Shown: positions 11,041 to 24,347, counted from the stretch's first letter. The stretch is DNA of 64,000 nucleotides from Schistocerca nitens (GCF_023898315.1 NC_064619.1:304458150-304522149), one strand, 5' to 3'. The notes: a model not told the origin generated them from the sequence alone. Numbers and translations are program-made.

Positions 11041-12937
11041 TAACGACCTAACAACTTTGTGATCATAGACGGAAATAAAGGAATTTATAAATCAATACGT
11101 AATCTGAATGTGACGATAGCAGTTTGACAGTTAGTGGTCAGGTTCACTTCACAAGTGTGGCTGTACTCTGAACTCAGGAGTGGTGACGAGTTTTTAACCA
11201 AGTCTCGAATGCGACGCAGTGCTATTTGTTGAATGAAATAAACAATGTAATAAGATATGACGTTGAGTGAGTTTCGGGAAACCCATCCAAATATTTTATA
11301 GGAAGACTGAGCCACGAACACGGGATGTTTGCCAACAATCTGACAACGGTCTCATCAAGTCATATCAAGTCCAGAGAAATGAAATGTCACAATCAATCTG
11401 TTGGTCCGGAGGCGCCATTTCGCCCATAACAATAAAAGAGACAAGAGGCCTACACTCACAAATACAGTATCTCCTACTATCCTGTAACAATCCTAGGACT
11501 CAACACGTAGAGTTAGTACTTACTAAGAATTCTAAAAAAGTGTAGAACTGATTTGCCGAATCTATATTAGCTAACAGGCTGATAAAAATAAAAGTTGCAA
11601 GACTTCTGATATTGAGCCAGTTTAAAGCTTTTCTCTCAGTCACATACTCCGTAATGTGTACGGGTTCATTAGGGCGCGCACACTGGAGTTAACTAACATA
11701 ACCCGGACAAAGGTGTCAAGAATAATCTATAAACAACCAGAAGTAGTCTGTACCTAGAGCTACGAGAGGTAACACTCTTCGTTGTCGCTAAATAATTCAC
11801 ATTCTTATGTTTGGATATGGCGAACAGCTAAATAGAAAAATGGCATATCACTGTTCGCACGCATCGTGTACCGTGTACACGAAGACAGCAGCTCGTTACA
11901 TGCGTACAGTTAATTACTGAGTTACGTGATTCGTTGATCTGTGTACGACATCGTGATGAGGCTGCATGCCCGATACTTTCGGCGCGTGACTGAAACGTAA
12001 TATATCTAACACGCAAATTTTTGTGAAGTCCAGTGTCACGATAATAAATGGAAATTATTTTTGAGAGAATTCTAAGACTTACACAACTAAAAATGAAATT
12101 CAGCACCTCTTGGGGGCAGAGACGAAGAAATAAAATTATTTTTTAGAGAAAGCGACAACCTTCTACTTTGCTTTGCGAATGTATTTGACATTACTCGGTA
12201 ACGCAATAAAGGTGATCTAAGACCTTCGCAGCGGCAAGTTTTTGTTCCGCTCTTAGCAAGCGGCACATTTATTGAGAGGTAACAAATGTCAGACTTTCAG
12301 TTTGTTCAATGTTTATGACTGTTATTTCCATCTCAAGGCTCTTAATAAGAAATTTCATGAGACGTTTAAATAAGAATTAGTGTACTGTTTCTATCCTTGG
12401 TGACTAAAGCCAAGGTTCTCGTGTGTTAAAGACTAGAATTACGGATTATTCATTCTTAGTATCTAGCAAATGCCTGCAATGTTTCATCAGCAGAGTATAA
12501 GTTATTTCGGAATATTGTTACAGAAGATCAATAAAAGCCGGCCAAGGAAATTCAAGACTATAGCCGCGAGCAATCTGAAAGTTTTAACACCATTGTGCGG
12601 TTCCCTACGTTCTTCGTATCTTCCGAGCTCTGTAGCGATTCATCCAGACAGTTATACGGAAACGAATACCGGTAGTTCAAAATTGGACACGAACCGCGAG
12701 TGTAGATGTATTTCACCTTATTACATTGTTGTCAGAACTTATAAGAATTTTGCTCATTAGAAGGGATCTTAAGCACATCGAGATTCGAACAAAAATCATT
12801 TAAAACTGTAGTCCGAGATTCACCTAGAACGAAGAGGCCACACTGTTATTGAAATGCAAAGGTGCTCCAATATTTTTCAACAGTTAGTCGAGTTAACTTT
12901 TTAATAGTTTTGAGCTTGAAATCTGCAGTCGTTCACG
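11041..12937. other. Intergenic desert
   Basis: No domain-bearing frame or repeat family was recognised on either strand. Confidence 0.35.
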
Positions 12938-12985
12938 TTATTATTATTATTATTATTATTAATATTAAAATTAATATTATTATTT
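12938..12985. repeat. (ATT)n microsatellite
   Basis: About eight ATT units followed by an imperfect aatattaaaattaatattatt extension. Confidence 0.9.
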
Positions 12986-15599
12986 ACTTACGTGCTGTTT
13001 CCAGTCCATTGTCCCTGCACACAGACGCAGCGAATTTTCAATTCCGTTTCACTGCAACTGTTACATTCGTTTCTATTTAAACAAGACACAACGTATATAA
13101 CGACGTAGTAATTAATTTTATGGATTTAAAAAATGAAAATAGTTCTTTAAACCCCGGTAGCACTTCATTCAGTGTCGCTACCCGGGTTCTATTGCGCATA
13201 TTGCTTAATGGTCCTACGCTCATCGGTTAAGCATGATAACAGGCACGCGTAATGACTATCGATGAAATCATGAAAGACTTTTTTGTTTACAATCCAGCGA
13301 TGGAGACTCTTCACGGAGCGATATTCTGGAAACGGGGCAAGAGATGTACCCACTGGGATATACACAAATAATCTGCTGTCCTATAGCTGAACCAATGTAA
13401 TAATATTTATCACCTAGCATATGATGTATTAATGCTCTCCCAGTACGACAGAACAGTTTAAGCACAACGCATATAATCTCTGAGACTTGACTCGGTTTTG
13501 ATAAAGACAAAACTTTTGGCCGGCTCTAAAACCATCGCCTACTGTCATTCATAAAGCTTATTCCACTTTGTTCAGAAAGCCCAATCAGTTTCTGAACTGG
13601 TGATTTAGTCTTCGACTTTCCAAAGTTAGCAGAGATATATTTCGTAACAGTTTCACAGATTTTTGTAATAAAAGAGAAACTTACAAAGCCAGTTTAAAGT
13701 AACTTGCTGGGGTGGTGAAAATAAAAGGAGAAATTCAACAGAAAACTCTACAGTACTGTATCAACATTATTTTGCGACTGTTTATATTATTAACTGGTGA
13801 CGTACGGTGGTAATTAAGGATCTTGAGATCTTGAAGAAGTTGTGTTAAACACCCCAGAAATAAAGTATTGATGTCTTAATTTTGAGTTTCCTCCATCATT
13901 TACATATTCAACTGCCTATTAACTATTTTACATACACGTGGTTTCTGTGACTTTGCTCGAAATTTTAAACGGCTAATGCCCACAGCGATGGAGATAGGAA
14001 TAGAAAGTTGAATAGGGTTTCCATAGGATCCCATGTTGCATTTTTACAATGCCCCAAAGAACAAAGTGCATCTCTGACAAAAACAACAAGTCAAATGAAA
14101 AGAAAAGTATTTGGATTTTTTGGTGGTTTTTCGACACTTAAAGAATCTTTCTGAGCTTATTAATTTTTTATGCTGCTTCCCATAGCAGCTTTAAACCTGC
14201 ATTCGTATACGAGTTTACATTCTGATCAACACAAAAAGAGATCGTTGAAACCGGATCTTGTTGTATTATTCTGTACGGTTTGACGCGGCCTCACATCTAA
14301 AAGAATTTCATTCAACCTGACACGAGCTCAAAGTGCTAACGCACTTACGTCATGATTAGATGACTTTCCGCTGTACTTCTGTCACTATTTCAAGACGTTA
14401 TCACAGATGTTGTTATGTCAGGTGAGTCACATAAGCGTCGTCATTATTTTGTTGAATCTCCATGCACCTAACAGCAGCTCTGAGCACGACTACTAACTGA
14501 AATAGTCTCAGTGAGTGTATCATATTTTTCCGATATAAAAAATAACTTTCACTACCATTGAATCTATACAAGAAATGATTTGTTTCCGAAATCAGAATGA
14601 AAGGACAAAATCAAATTCCTAAGTGGAAAACCTTCCGTGCGTTTGTATCGAAGTGCTTCTAAATACGTTTCGTCCACTGTTCCTGCCCCATCGTTGCACG
14701 TTTCAACTTTTTCTCCGTCTCCTGTGACCTCCTTGTTAAACCCTAAACTTCCTTCGTTTTATGATGCGCCTGGCCTCATGCAGTACACGCACAGAAAGGA
14801 AAATGTGCGTCGTGTTTTTTGCAATAGAGTAAGCAAAGAGGTCAGGGCGCCTGCCTGATACATGTCAGTTAGCACCGACTCGTTGCTGACGGCGTCACTT
14901 TCGTGGCGTTTCGAATATAAGTAATGCCATTCCAGTAGCTCCCATTTGGCGAACAGTGGGCGGAGAGACGATTCAATCGTCGAAGGGGATAGTGATATAC
15001 ATTGAAATACGCATCATCATCATAAAGGCTAACCTGTAACTTAAATCTACGTGCCATCATCAAAATCTTTTATTGGAATTTAATTCGTTGTCGAAGGATA
15101 GGTGGTAACAGCGCAAATTATGGAAAAATTGTGTCCTGTGCCTGGTGAACTACAGAATCTCTCTCCCAGCTGGAGGTTTATAAATTTATAACGTTCGGTG
15201 TTTGCTTAGCATACTTCTCTCTCGTTAAACGTGGAATTAGCTACTACCGGACCTAAAATTTAATGGACGTTTTCAGAGCTTAAATGATACATCTATAGTT
15301 CTTGAAGAAACTTCGGATACATACTTTTATTCACTCTGCAACCGATACTTCTACAAGACATTCGAAGATAAATAGCAGCAGAATCTCAAGGAAAATTAAT
15401 AAAAACCTCACTGAAAATTTGTTTGGATTTTGGATGGGTAGAAAAACCAGACAAACAATAATGAACTTAAGACTATTACATGGAAAAATTCTCAAAATGA
15501 ATAAAACATTATTTGTAGGCTTTATTTGTTTTAAAAAGGTTTTGGAATATGTAAAGTGACCAAAGATGTTAGAAGTACTAAGATGCATTGGAAAATAAC
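12986..15599. other. Intergenic desert with a small hairpin
   Basis: No gene seen. Two minor structures stand out. One is an inverted pair ccccggtagc / gctacccggg near 13153-13185. The other is a weak hammerhead-like order at 14222-14256 (ctgatca, gttgaaaccgg). Neither is strong enough to name an element. Confidence 0.3.
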
Positions 15600-16270
15600 A
15601 CAGCAGCTGTACAGAAAGCCTGAAACAATTGTCAAAAAGAAAGACGGTGAGATAAAACTCGAAAGAGTAAGATGTTAGGCAACGATGTAGTCTTTCGCCT
15701 CTGTTGTTTAACGCTTACACTGAAGATGCAAAAAAAATGTAAAGATATGTACTTCTCATGAGGGAGTCATAAAAAGGCTTAGATTTGCAGGCTATATAGC
15801 AATAAAATGCGAATTTGAGTATAGCCTCAGCAAGCACGAACAAGGTATTTTTAAGAGGCACAAAATGTGAAAATAAATAAAAAGCAAATTGAAGTCAAGC
15901 TATGTAATAAATTGACAGTAGCAGCAAACGTAAATCACGATAACCTGAAACAGGCACCGCTGCAAGTATCTTGCTGGTAGCATTACAGAGAATGGTAGTT
16001 GCTGCCAGGAGGGGAATGTAGAATTACGAGACCTAAAACAGCGTTTATCAATAAATGAAAGACAGTGCCGACGTCGAAGATAGTATTTTAAACGACAGGA
16101 AAATTGCATAAAGAGTTTTGATTGGAGCATTGCGCTTGTGACTGTCCCAATAATTATATTCGGACAGTAGGGTAGCGGCAACAAGAAATATTTCAGGCCC
16201 TTGAGACATTGTGCTGGAGGAAAGCCTTACGGAAGGACAGACAGGGTGACAACCAATGATGCTAAATGAT
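15600..16270 (+). mobile_element. LINE reverse-transcriptase fragment (degenerate)
   Basis: Plus-strand translation in shifting frames gives blocks in the correct LINE order. First is an RQGC-type block ending SPLLFNAYTED-like near 15670-15730. Next is LRFAGYIAI, the degraded catalytic FADD block, near 15780. Then comes YLASSITENGS, the usual YLG block, near 15965. Last is a CWRK-type C-terminal block near 16210, where many LINEs have MWCWRRM. Frame breaks and stops are frequent, so it is an old relic. The clade is not assigned. Confidence 0.6.
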
Positions 16271-17677
16271 CATCTTGGGTGGTTGTCAAGCAAAGGAGGG
16301 TCCGATGGATTTTGCACCTGTGTGGACATTGTTGACAAACACTTTTTTTTTCTTTTCCGACAGCTGTGTTTATTGCTGTTAGTTTTACACGCTACCGCTT
16401 CTTTCTGTAGCATCGCCGAACTATACCATTTGTCTGAGGCTTCCGCCAGCAATTTTTTTTTTGTCATATCGTTTCTCAAGTAATGTGCAGATCGGTACTC
16501 GAAATTGAATATGTCAGGTTCTTGTGAGGCAACACGAGTTTTTCGGACCTCAACTGCATCATACAAGAAAAATACAGCTGAAGAAAAAGAAAAGGAAACT
16601 GTTTTGCGTCAGTATCGAGCAGATGCCTTCCGCCAATACAGAAGGAAGAAGGCTATACAGACCTTGTCCTTTCAGTCACAAAGGGGAAAACACCAGTAAA
16701 GGATGCACGAGGAAGACCAATGCTTCAGTACACCGACCATATAGAAGAAGATATAAAAGTAATTGTGAAGCGAAGAGAACTACATATGACTAGGGGGAAA
16801 TGGAGGACGTGATAACATTTGTAGACGTTGCGGTCTGCACCGTTTGAAACTTTTTAAATGGAAGAGGTAGTTGTCTCCTGCCTTCCTGAGTCTGGAAACT
16901 CAGGTCTTCCAGTGTTTCAGTGATGCTCTCTCAAATGTCTAGCTATCCGCTTCCCTTCTTTTTACAAGTTCACTATCCTCTATTAGTCGCATTTGTTTTG
17001 GTTTCCAGTGATTTGAACAGTGATGAGTCATAAGACTGTTTTGTAAGCAGTCTCCTGCGTAGCCTGACTGAATTTTTGTACGAGTATCCTGTCAATGACC
17101 CGACATCTGTCATATACTTTACCTGCAGCCGAGCCTATCTGATCATTCACCTTCATATTCGATCAAATTGTTGCACACAGGTATTTGCGAGAGCGCCCTG
17201 ATTCCTAATTTGATTAATTGATGCTGTAGCTGTGGGATACAATTTTTTCACCTTTTTTTGAAGTTCCTAGCATCTCAAGCAAGTTGCCAAAGTCTGCACC
17301 ACTTTGTATTATTATCAAGAACTGATAGGCTATTACCCTGCAGGATAATTCAGCTGTCCTTACAAATAGGTTTTATGCAACTCGAAACGTCTTCAAATAC
17401 CGAGTGCAATTTTTTTTTTGTATTCTCTCTGTCGCTAAGAACTATTAGTCCTACCGAAAAAAAACGAGCAGGACCTTTTTGTACCAAATTTAATGCAGTT
17501 AAGTTTTCTACTGGGGTACGTTTTCGCTAGAGGCCGTAGTTTGGAATTATTCGAGAAAAATGTACAAAAGTTATCTTCAAACACTTTTTTTCAGTAAATC
17601 GAAAGCCGTGGTCAACAGCGGAAATGTATAGCGCAACAGAATTTAACTACATTAAATTTTCTACAAAAAGGTGCTGT
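16271..17677. other. Intergenic, nothing firm
   Basis: Short lysine-rich frames near 16505-16793 have no domain. They may be the far flank of the LINE relic just upstream or chance. Confidence 0.3.
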
Positions 17678-17990
17678 TTATTTTTTCTGTATGACTAATA
17701 GTTTGCGCATAGCGATCGACAGAATATGAAAATTTTGCGCCGGTATTTGAAGGCGTTGCGGGTTGCATAAAATCCATGAGTAAGGGCAGCTGAATAACCC
17801 TGTATGTACTTTTTCTTTTGATAATACTTCGTTATAGATAGCTGTATCATCCGCAAAATGTTTGAGGTTATTATTAAAAATTTTTAACGCGTTGTTAATA
17901 AACAAGGTGGACTGATAGGGCTCCAACACAGTTCTCTGAAGCTGCTTGTACCTCTGTCGATAATCTACGATCCAAAACAACATGTTGCGT
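17678..17990 (-). mobile_element. LINE reverse-transcriptase fragment
   Basis: Minus-strand frame containing LFINNALKIF and LKHFADDTAIYNEV. These match the Y-IND and FADD catalytic palm blocks of CR1/Jockey-type LINE reverse transcriptases, in the right order and spacing. Both aspartates of FADD are kept. The upstream PQG block is not clear and no 3' tail was identified. It is a short internal fragment. Confidence 0.6.
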
Positions 17991-18191
17991 CCTCTGTACC
18001 AAGGGATCCTCAGACCTGTCACAGTTTTCATTTGATAGCGCATGTGATCGTACTTTCGTTAATATGCCTTAGTGTAGTACTGAGTCAGAGGCGAAAAACA
18101 GTGCGTCCACCTAACTGCCTTGATCCGTGGATTCCATAGTGAATCACAAATGATTTAGATGTCACCGGAAGCGCAGAAGGGAACGAATGAG

Positions 18192-18632
18192 TCAATTTGT
18201 GCAATTTACCAATGGTGTGGATGAGGAAGTCGTTAAGGATACGCACCGAGCAGCCTGTATTGGACGACAGTATTTCCTCAGGCGCCACCGGATGTAATGG
18301 CGCGTTTGGAAAGAGGCGAGCATCGTGTAGCCGCGGCGCGGGGAATCAGCTAGCGCCGTGTTAGGGGCAGTAGCGGCCGTTACCGGGGCATCAGATGGCG
18401 TGGGCGGCTGCGGGGGTGGGGCGGGGCGGCTGCGGGGGCGGTCACTGACGCACGCCTCCACGGTCGGCGGCGCGCCGCCAGCCACCATGTCGGGTCCGTA
18501 GCGCAGTTCTTCCCGGCCGTTAGCAGGAGGCACGGCGCCAGAGGCACTCCTCATGCTGTGAAGACTAGCCATTCCCTCCCTAATGTTGTCAGACCGTTCG
18601 ACCGGTGTCTTTATTGCTGCACTGCCTATCAT
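18192..18632 (-). other. GC-rich island with possible short coding exon
   Basis: A CpG-rich block of about 450 bp in AT-rich desert. On the minus strand an ATG near 18573 (context gggaATGG) opens MASLHSMRSASGAVPPANGR and continues through a proline/alanine-rich stretch to SDAP. A GTAACG donor-like site there (near 18385 on the minus strand) could end an exon; past it the frame loses its GC-rich character. I recognise no family. It could equally be a non-coding CpG island or enhancer. The low-complexity composition makes an open frame of this length unsurprising. Confidence 0.25.
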
Positions 18633-18649
18633 AGCGCAAGACGGTTGGA

Positions 18650-19346
18650 GTATACACGGTGATTCTTATTTGTCATTCACTTTTCAGATGTTTCCCAACC
18701 TTTGCGGTACCATGTGTACACATTGGATTACTTGTCTGAATGTCAAGTGAGTCGCTACGGGTTTTTTAAAAGTTAACGAGAACTACCCTCTATAATAAAC
18801 AGCCAATTAAGGACGAACAAAAAACAAGCAAATATCTAAATTCTCTTCTTGTACTTTCCAGCCTCGCGTCCCAAAAACAGCGTCATTATCGACTTCTACT
18901 TCCTAGCAAGTCATAGTCACACGACCTGTTTAAAAAGAAAGAGGAAGGGGGAGTAGTTAAATAGTAAGAAACTGAATTACAAAATCAAACTACAAATACA
19001 GTGTGCAAATTTCTACCACCATATCTACTCCTAGGGCTTAAATCTCTTCACGATTGACGTCAGTCAAAATAGCGACCCTGAAAACTGTAGTTTCGGCACT
19101 AATATCGTCGATTTCCTATTATCATTGCACGTCACGCAGTTCACACCCACACTGCACTACAGAAATCCTATTCCAACAATACTTTTTTTCCAGATAATGA
19201 ACCACATGCTTTTTGAGTTTGATATAAATTGGTACAGGGGACTTATCACGAGAGTAATGCTCTCCTGGTACTAAGTAACATGTGAACTAAGATTGCTTGA
19301 AATCGCAATAGGTGTTTCAGAGCTCTCCCACAGCTGTGCTACAATA

Positions 19347-19348
<2 letters not shown>
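18650..19348. other. Intergenic, nothing recognised
   Basis: No gene or repeat family seen between the GC-rich island and the CT microsatellite. Confidence 0.35.

Positions 19349-19407
<59 letters not shown>
19349..19407. repeat. (CT)n-(AC)n compound microsatellite
   Basis: About 22 perfect CT units pass directly into seven CA units. Confidence 0.95.
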
Positions 19408-19408
<1 letters not shown>

Positions 19409-19928
19409 TACATAAACACACAAGATCATTTCCATTTTTATTACGAAAGCGTGCTGAAGAGTGACGCTTGACGCCTCCCAATTTTTTATGTAAAAACTCC
19501 AAACTTTATTAACCTTGTACACATTTATTCTTTATGTCTTCGTATTTATTTCTAAACGTACTCACCCTGACGATCACACATCTCCCGACGATAGACCAGT
19601 TTGTTGATACCGTCACTGTAGAATGTTTGACTTTGTTGGCAGAGCAACAGCCTCACTTCTCATTGCAATGCTTCACCAACATCAAAGTGAAGTTCTCAAA
19701 GTGTTATTAAAATTTTGGAAACAGAAGAAAACCGAATGGGACCAAGTCGGAGGATAATCTGTGACAGTGTACCCAGCTGGACTGCTGCGGATGTCGCAGC
19801 GGTCGTGTGTGGTCCGGCGTTGTCACGCTGAAGGGGAGGGTGCTTCATGTTTGGGCGACCTCTTCGAATTCGAAACTCGAATACATCACGCTGTTTTCAT
19901 ATATAGACGTTATTACATTACACACTGC
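19408..19928. other. Intergenic, nothing recognised
   Basis: No gene or repeat family seen. Confidence 0.3.
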
Positions 19929-20070
19929 CATGACTTAACTTCTGAGGTCATCAGTCCCCTAGAACTTAGAACTACTTAAACCTTACTTACCTAAGGACAT
20001 CAGACACATCCATGCCCGAGGCAGGATTCGAACCTGAAGCGCCTAGAACCGCTCGGCCACTCCGGCCGGC
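19929..20070 (-). mobile_element. SINE-A copy, tail truncated and head shortened
   Basis: Minus-strand SINE-A. The central body (ttctgaggtcatcagtcccc on the plus strand) and the B-box region (gcaggattcgaacctg) are intact. The outer tail (ggttcaaatggctctgag) is missing and part of the anticodon-arm region is deleted. It ends in ccggccggc, the usual 5' end of the family. Confidence 0.8.
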
Positions 20071-20498
20071 GGTTCACCTTCACCACAACATTTTCTATGT
20101 GTTCTTTCCGATTTAAGTTATTCGTAACTGTAATTCCTAGGAATGCAGTAGAAGTCTCGGTCTTTAGATTTGAATTATTTATCGTGTAATAGACGTTTAA
20201 TGGATTCCTTTTAGCACGTATGTGGATAATTTTAACGGATTCCTTTCAGCACTCATGTGGATCGTCTCATGCTTTTCTTTATTTAGGCTCAACTGCCTAT
20301 TTTCGCACCATGCACATGCATTTTCTAAGTCGTTTTGCGATCTGTTTTGATCCTACGGTGACTTGACTAGGCGGTAAACGACAGCGTCATCTGCAAAGAA
20401 CCGTAGACTGCTGCTCTGGTTGTCTCCTAAATCGTTCACGTAGATATACACATGAAGCAAGTAAGAAAGAATGGATGATTAGAGTTTTAAGTGCCTCT
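20071..20498. other. Probable LINE 3' remnant, no gene
   Basis: The strings gattccttttagcacgtatgtgg, cgatctgttttgatcctacgg, gcggtaaacgacagcgtcatctgc and gaaccgtagactgctgctctgg parallel the minus-strand palm region of the LINE at 36300-36490 of this window. This is a short minus-strand fragment of the same LINE group, with the FADD block near 20385. Confidence 0.5.
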
Positions 20499-21225
20499 GA
20501 TAAGGAGACCAGTTCAGGCGTATCTTTGGATTGGATAAAGCGGGAGACGTGGTGCAGTACACTAGAATCGCATTCGGGAGCACGGTGGTTCAGATCTCCT
20601 TCCGACTATCCACGTATAGGAATGCCATGTGTTTGTCATTAGGATAATTTGGTGAAGTAGTGTGTAAGCTTAGGGACTGATGACCTTAACAGTTAAGTCC
20701 CATAATATTTCACACACATTTGAACATTTTTGGACAACATGGTTGTGGAGAGAAGCAGCGATTAGTATGATTAATCAATAATTCAAGAATAGTCTTAATT
20801 GCATATGTTATTGTTATAATACCGCCAACTGGTTTCAACCCGACGTAGGGGTCATCTTCTGGGCGTTTACACCATTAGTCGACTGCTGGTGGTGTCACTC
20901 CTGTATTATAACAATAATAAATGCGATTAAGACTGTTCTTGAATTATTGATTAATCATACTAATTGCTGCTTCTCTCCACAACCATGTTGTCCAAAAATG
21001 TTCAAATGGGTGTGAAATATTATGCGACTTAACTGCTAAGGTCATCAGTACCTAAGCTTACACACTACTTCACCAAATTATCCTAACGACAAACACACGG
21101 CATTCCTATACGTGGATAGTTGGAAGGAGATCTGAACCACCGTGCTCCTGAATGCGGTTCTAGTGTACTGCACCACGTCTCCCGCTTATCCAATCCAAAG
21201 ATCCGCCTGAACTGGTCTCCTTATC
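20499..21225. repeat. 727-bp near-perfect palindrome enclosing a Penelope-type end
   Basis: Left arm 20499-20820 and right arm 20905-21225 are inverted copies of each other, differing at scattered positions, around an 84-bp loop. Each arm holds a SINE: a tRNA-like head (cattcgggagcacggtggtt), a SINE-B body (ggataatttggtgaagtagtgtg) and the tail cacacatttgaac. On the minus strand the loop reads AGAAGATGACCCC, GGGTTGAAACCAG, GGCGGT, the order of a hammerhead-like Penelope end. It therefore looks like an inverted pair of composite units. An assembly artefact is unlikely because the arms are not identical. Confidence 0.8.
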
Positions 21226-24200
21226 TTGAAATATTGACGAACATTTTTGAATGCCGTGGTTCCCATAAATCGCTTTTGAAAAGACACGCCCCATTTCCTT
21301 CCCTATCCTTTCACCTGTCCGAGCTTTTTCTTCGTCTCTAACGACATCAACGTAGACGAACCATTGAACCCGAATCTTTCTTCCTCCCGTTTTTACTGGA
21401 CAAGAATGTGGGAGTAAATCGGCAGCGTGCGTTTCAAAGGATCCACTCCCCTACAGCGATTTAAATAAACTCACGCTAAATCTAATTATGGATGCTGGGC
21501 CTAGGTCCGAACATGTCTCCTCTCGAGTTGTAGGCCTATCTGCTAAGCACTGCTCTCTTCCGCTCGGCGGATCCTAGAAAACCGCCCCTCCTCCTCCCCT
21601 CCCCTCCCCTCCACCTCTGGTGAGTAGGTACTACTCTCGCAATAAGTGTTCAGTTTACATTCGCTAAGAGAGGAGCACCTTACGTAAAACAGCTAGTTAC
21701 GGAAGACTTCTCATGTTAAGTCTAGTCCCAACAAACCAGAAGTAGGAGCTTTCCACGTGGGACAGTCTGCTGTCATTATATCCCAACACCTGCAATATAG
21801 TAAATCAAGAGTAACTATACGTGTTATTAAAATCAACTCTAACTTTCTAATTGGTCACGCAATGTAATCATGGTTACAAGTGCGGTAGTAAACAACGCCA
21901 CTTAACGCGGATACACCTCGACATTTTGAAAACAGTTATGTAATCGAATCAATGCCTTAGTAAAGCAGCGATCGTGGAATGTAAAATCATTCAAAATATG
22001 TCAGCAGAGCAAAATGGTCTGGATGTGAAATAAGACACCTGTATGACTATGCGCAGGTTAAGACAAAGGAGCTTCATACTTTCTAGAGACAATGTATCAG
22101 ATTGACGGATCGATGAAAGCTTACAAGCGCTTAAAGATGCGTAGATGATCCCCATTTTGTAAGCGAGTCGTCGGAACGATGCACAGGGCTGTATACATGA
22201 CCTAGATCTGTTGTAAAATTTTATAATACGTCCAGTGCTTATGTATTACGACCTTTTCCCAAACGGGAAATCTCCTATGTAGAAAATAAACACGGATTTC
22301 GAAAACAGCGCCTCGTCCACAGATCGTGGAGAACCGCACTGTCGCACAAAATACAGTCTAATGGACTCGAGGCCTCGTTGCACACGGCACTCAGAACGTC
22401 GTATCAGAGAAAAAAAGTTAGACGTCCAAGTTCTGGAGCATCCTGGATGAGTGTTAAAGGAACGTTACTGTTTTTACTATAAGGCAAGAATAAATATGCC
22501 TGCTGGCTAAGGTTCGATGTTCATCGAGGCTGTTGGCGGCTGATGCCGTCGCAGAGCCAGAAAATGTTTATAAATTGCAGGAAGGTCAGCATTAATGTGT
22601 TTCGCGTGCTGTGTGTAAGTAGGTGGGAAAACGTATTATTGTCGGACCAAACTCATGAAACAAACCATTGAATAACTAGAAATATGCATCCGGGGCAATG
22701 TAAAGTGGAACGAATACTTAAAACTATGTGGAGTAAATGTAGATGCTAGACAGAATCGTTGGAAGAAAACCTTAAGAAATCTATTTCATCCACGACGGAG
22801 TTAACATACAGTTACCACTTTCAGCTGATTTTCTAGTATTATTTGTCAGTTTATCGCCGTTATCAGGTAGGAGTAGTAGAGGCGATAGGTCAGTTTCAGA
22901 AGGGACTGTATGTTTCACGACTGGTTCGTTTAGCTGCCGCGGGAGCATACCTTCCACGAGTATACTACTTCTTCGAACATATAAGTAATGAAAGGACAAT
23001 TGGGGTTAATTCAGTGAAGTTGAAGGTCTTTTGGAAACCTATAGTCTGTCGTTCTTCCCGCGCCTAATTCGTGCATAGAACAGGAGAGGAAGGAAATTAT
23101 AGACTTAACGGTGCAAGAAGTGTGCCGTGGCACATAACGTACGTTGTGTTACGGAGTTAGAGATACTGATGTAGGAAGTGATAGCACACGATGGCGTGAG
23201 TACTTTAATCGATGGTTATGAGTCATTATTTCTTTATCTACAGAAAAGTTAAGGTAACTATTTTTTACGTAATGAATTATTTGATCTCCTAGAAAGAGCT
23301 GCATAGTGACATAACATACTTTACTGTCTGAAGTGAAGCTATTCGGCAAAAATAGTCGGGGAAAATCTGAGGTTGAAGCCAACCAAAGCAGTGCGGTTTC
23401 GCTTCCATCGGCCACACAAATAATAAACGCCGTGGCTGAAACTGATATGTGGCAGCAGACTCCGAACTCACATTGCTTTTGCGATAGGTCCGCTGCAAAT
23501 ATTGATGCAACTTCTCGCATTTAGAGAAGTCAAAACTCACTCGGTAGAAAAAAAAGGATCTCAGGGGGTAAGCATACAGAAAATACTCGATGCTCTGTGT
23601 TCTATACAAAGACGAAGACTTCGTTTCCTTACATCAAACACATTGACAATTATATTGTAGCTGTACCTACATCTGATAGTTCCAGCTCATCTTTGTTTTC
23701 AGTCTAACAGCGTATTACCTAGTAACATCGTTTTACCTTGTAAAATCTGTCGCAATGAGTTTTTTCATTTTTTATATTTATTTATTTTTCTCTATAAACA
23801 GTCCATTCTGCCAGGCTGTAAATAACTGAAGTTCGAATTCAGTGTGTTTTTACGAATGATTTGTTTTCGTGATTTTAAAAGACTCAGCCTTGGAAACTCG
23901 AATCCAGTGCATTCTGTGAATTGCGTTATAACCTATTTACAGAGGACTCAAATGAACGTCTCATTTAAAACCCACACGAGTGTCCTGGATGGGATACGAA
24001 CCAGCAATGTTCCCTTTACGGAGTAGCGATGCTGTTGCCGTGACCTCTCACGTCGGCTTGCATTGGGCCTTCGAGCATTGTATGCTGATGCAGAAACTGC
24101 AACCTTTCGTGCACTGCACACAAGCGGATCTACAGAGTGTAAAAAAATACACTGATAAAATTTTAGGATATTTAGAGGTGATTTTATGTGACAATAATGT

Positions 24201-24347
24201 TACAAGAGCACTGTTTTCCAGCTTGATGGTAGCGATATACCTACACGGTGCTGTGTGATGAACATCGTTTGAAACAAGCTGCTGAAAATGTCGTACGGTT
24301 ACATTACTGCTCAAATGACATCTACGTGCTAATGACTATCTTTGGTG
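21226..24347. other. Intergenic desert
   Basis: No gene or named repeat recognised. A pyrimidine-rich stretch (cctcctcctcccctcccctcc, near 21589) is the only notable composition. The open frames at 23149-23609 are overlapping chance frames without a domain. Confidence 0.3.

Noticed and set aside
14222-14256. Further hammerhead-like order (ctgatca, gttgaaaccgg)
   Set aside because: Stem II would have only three pairs, the first box is altered and no element end or inverted partner is visible.
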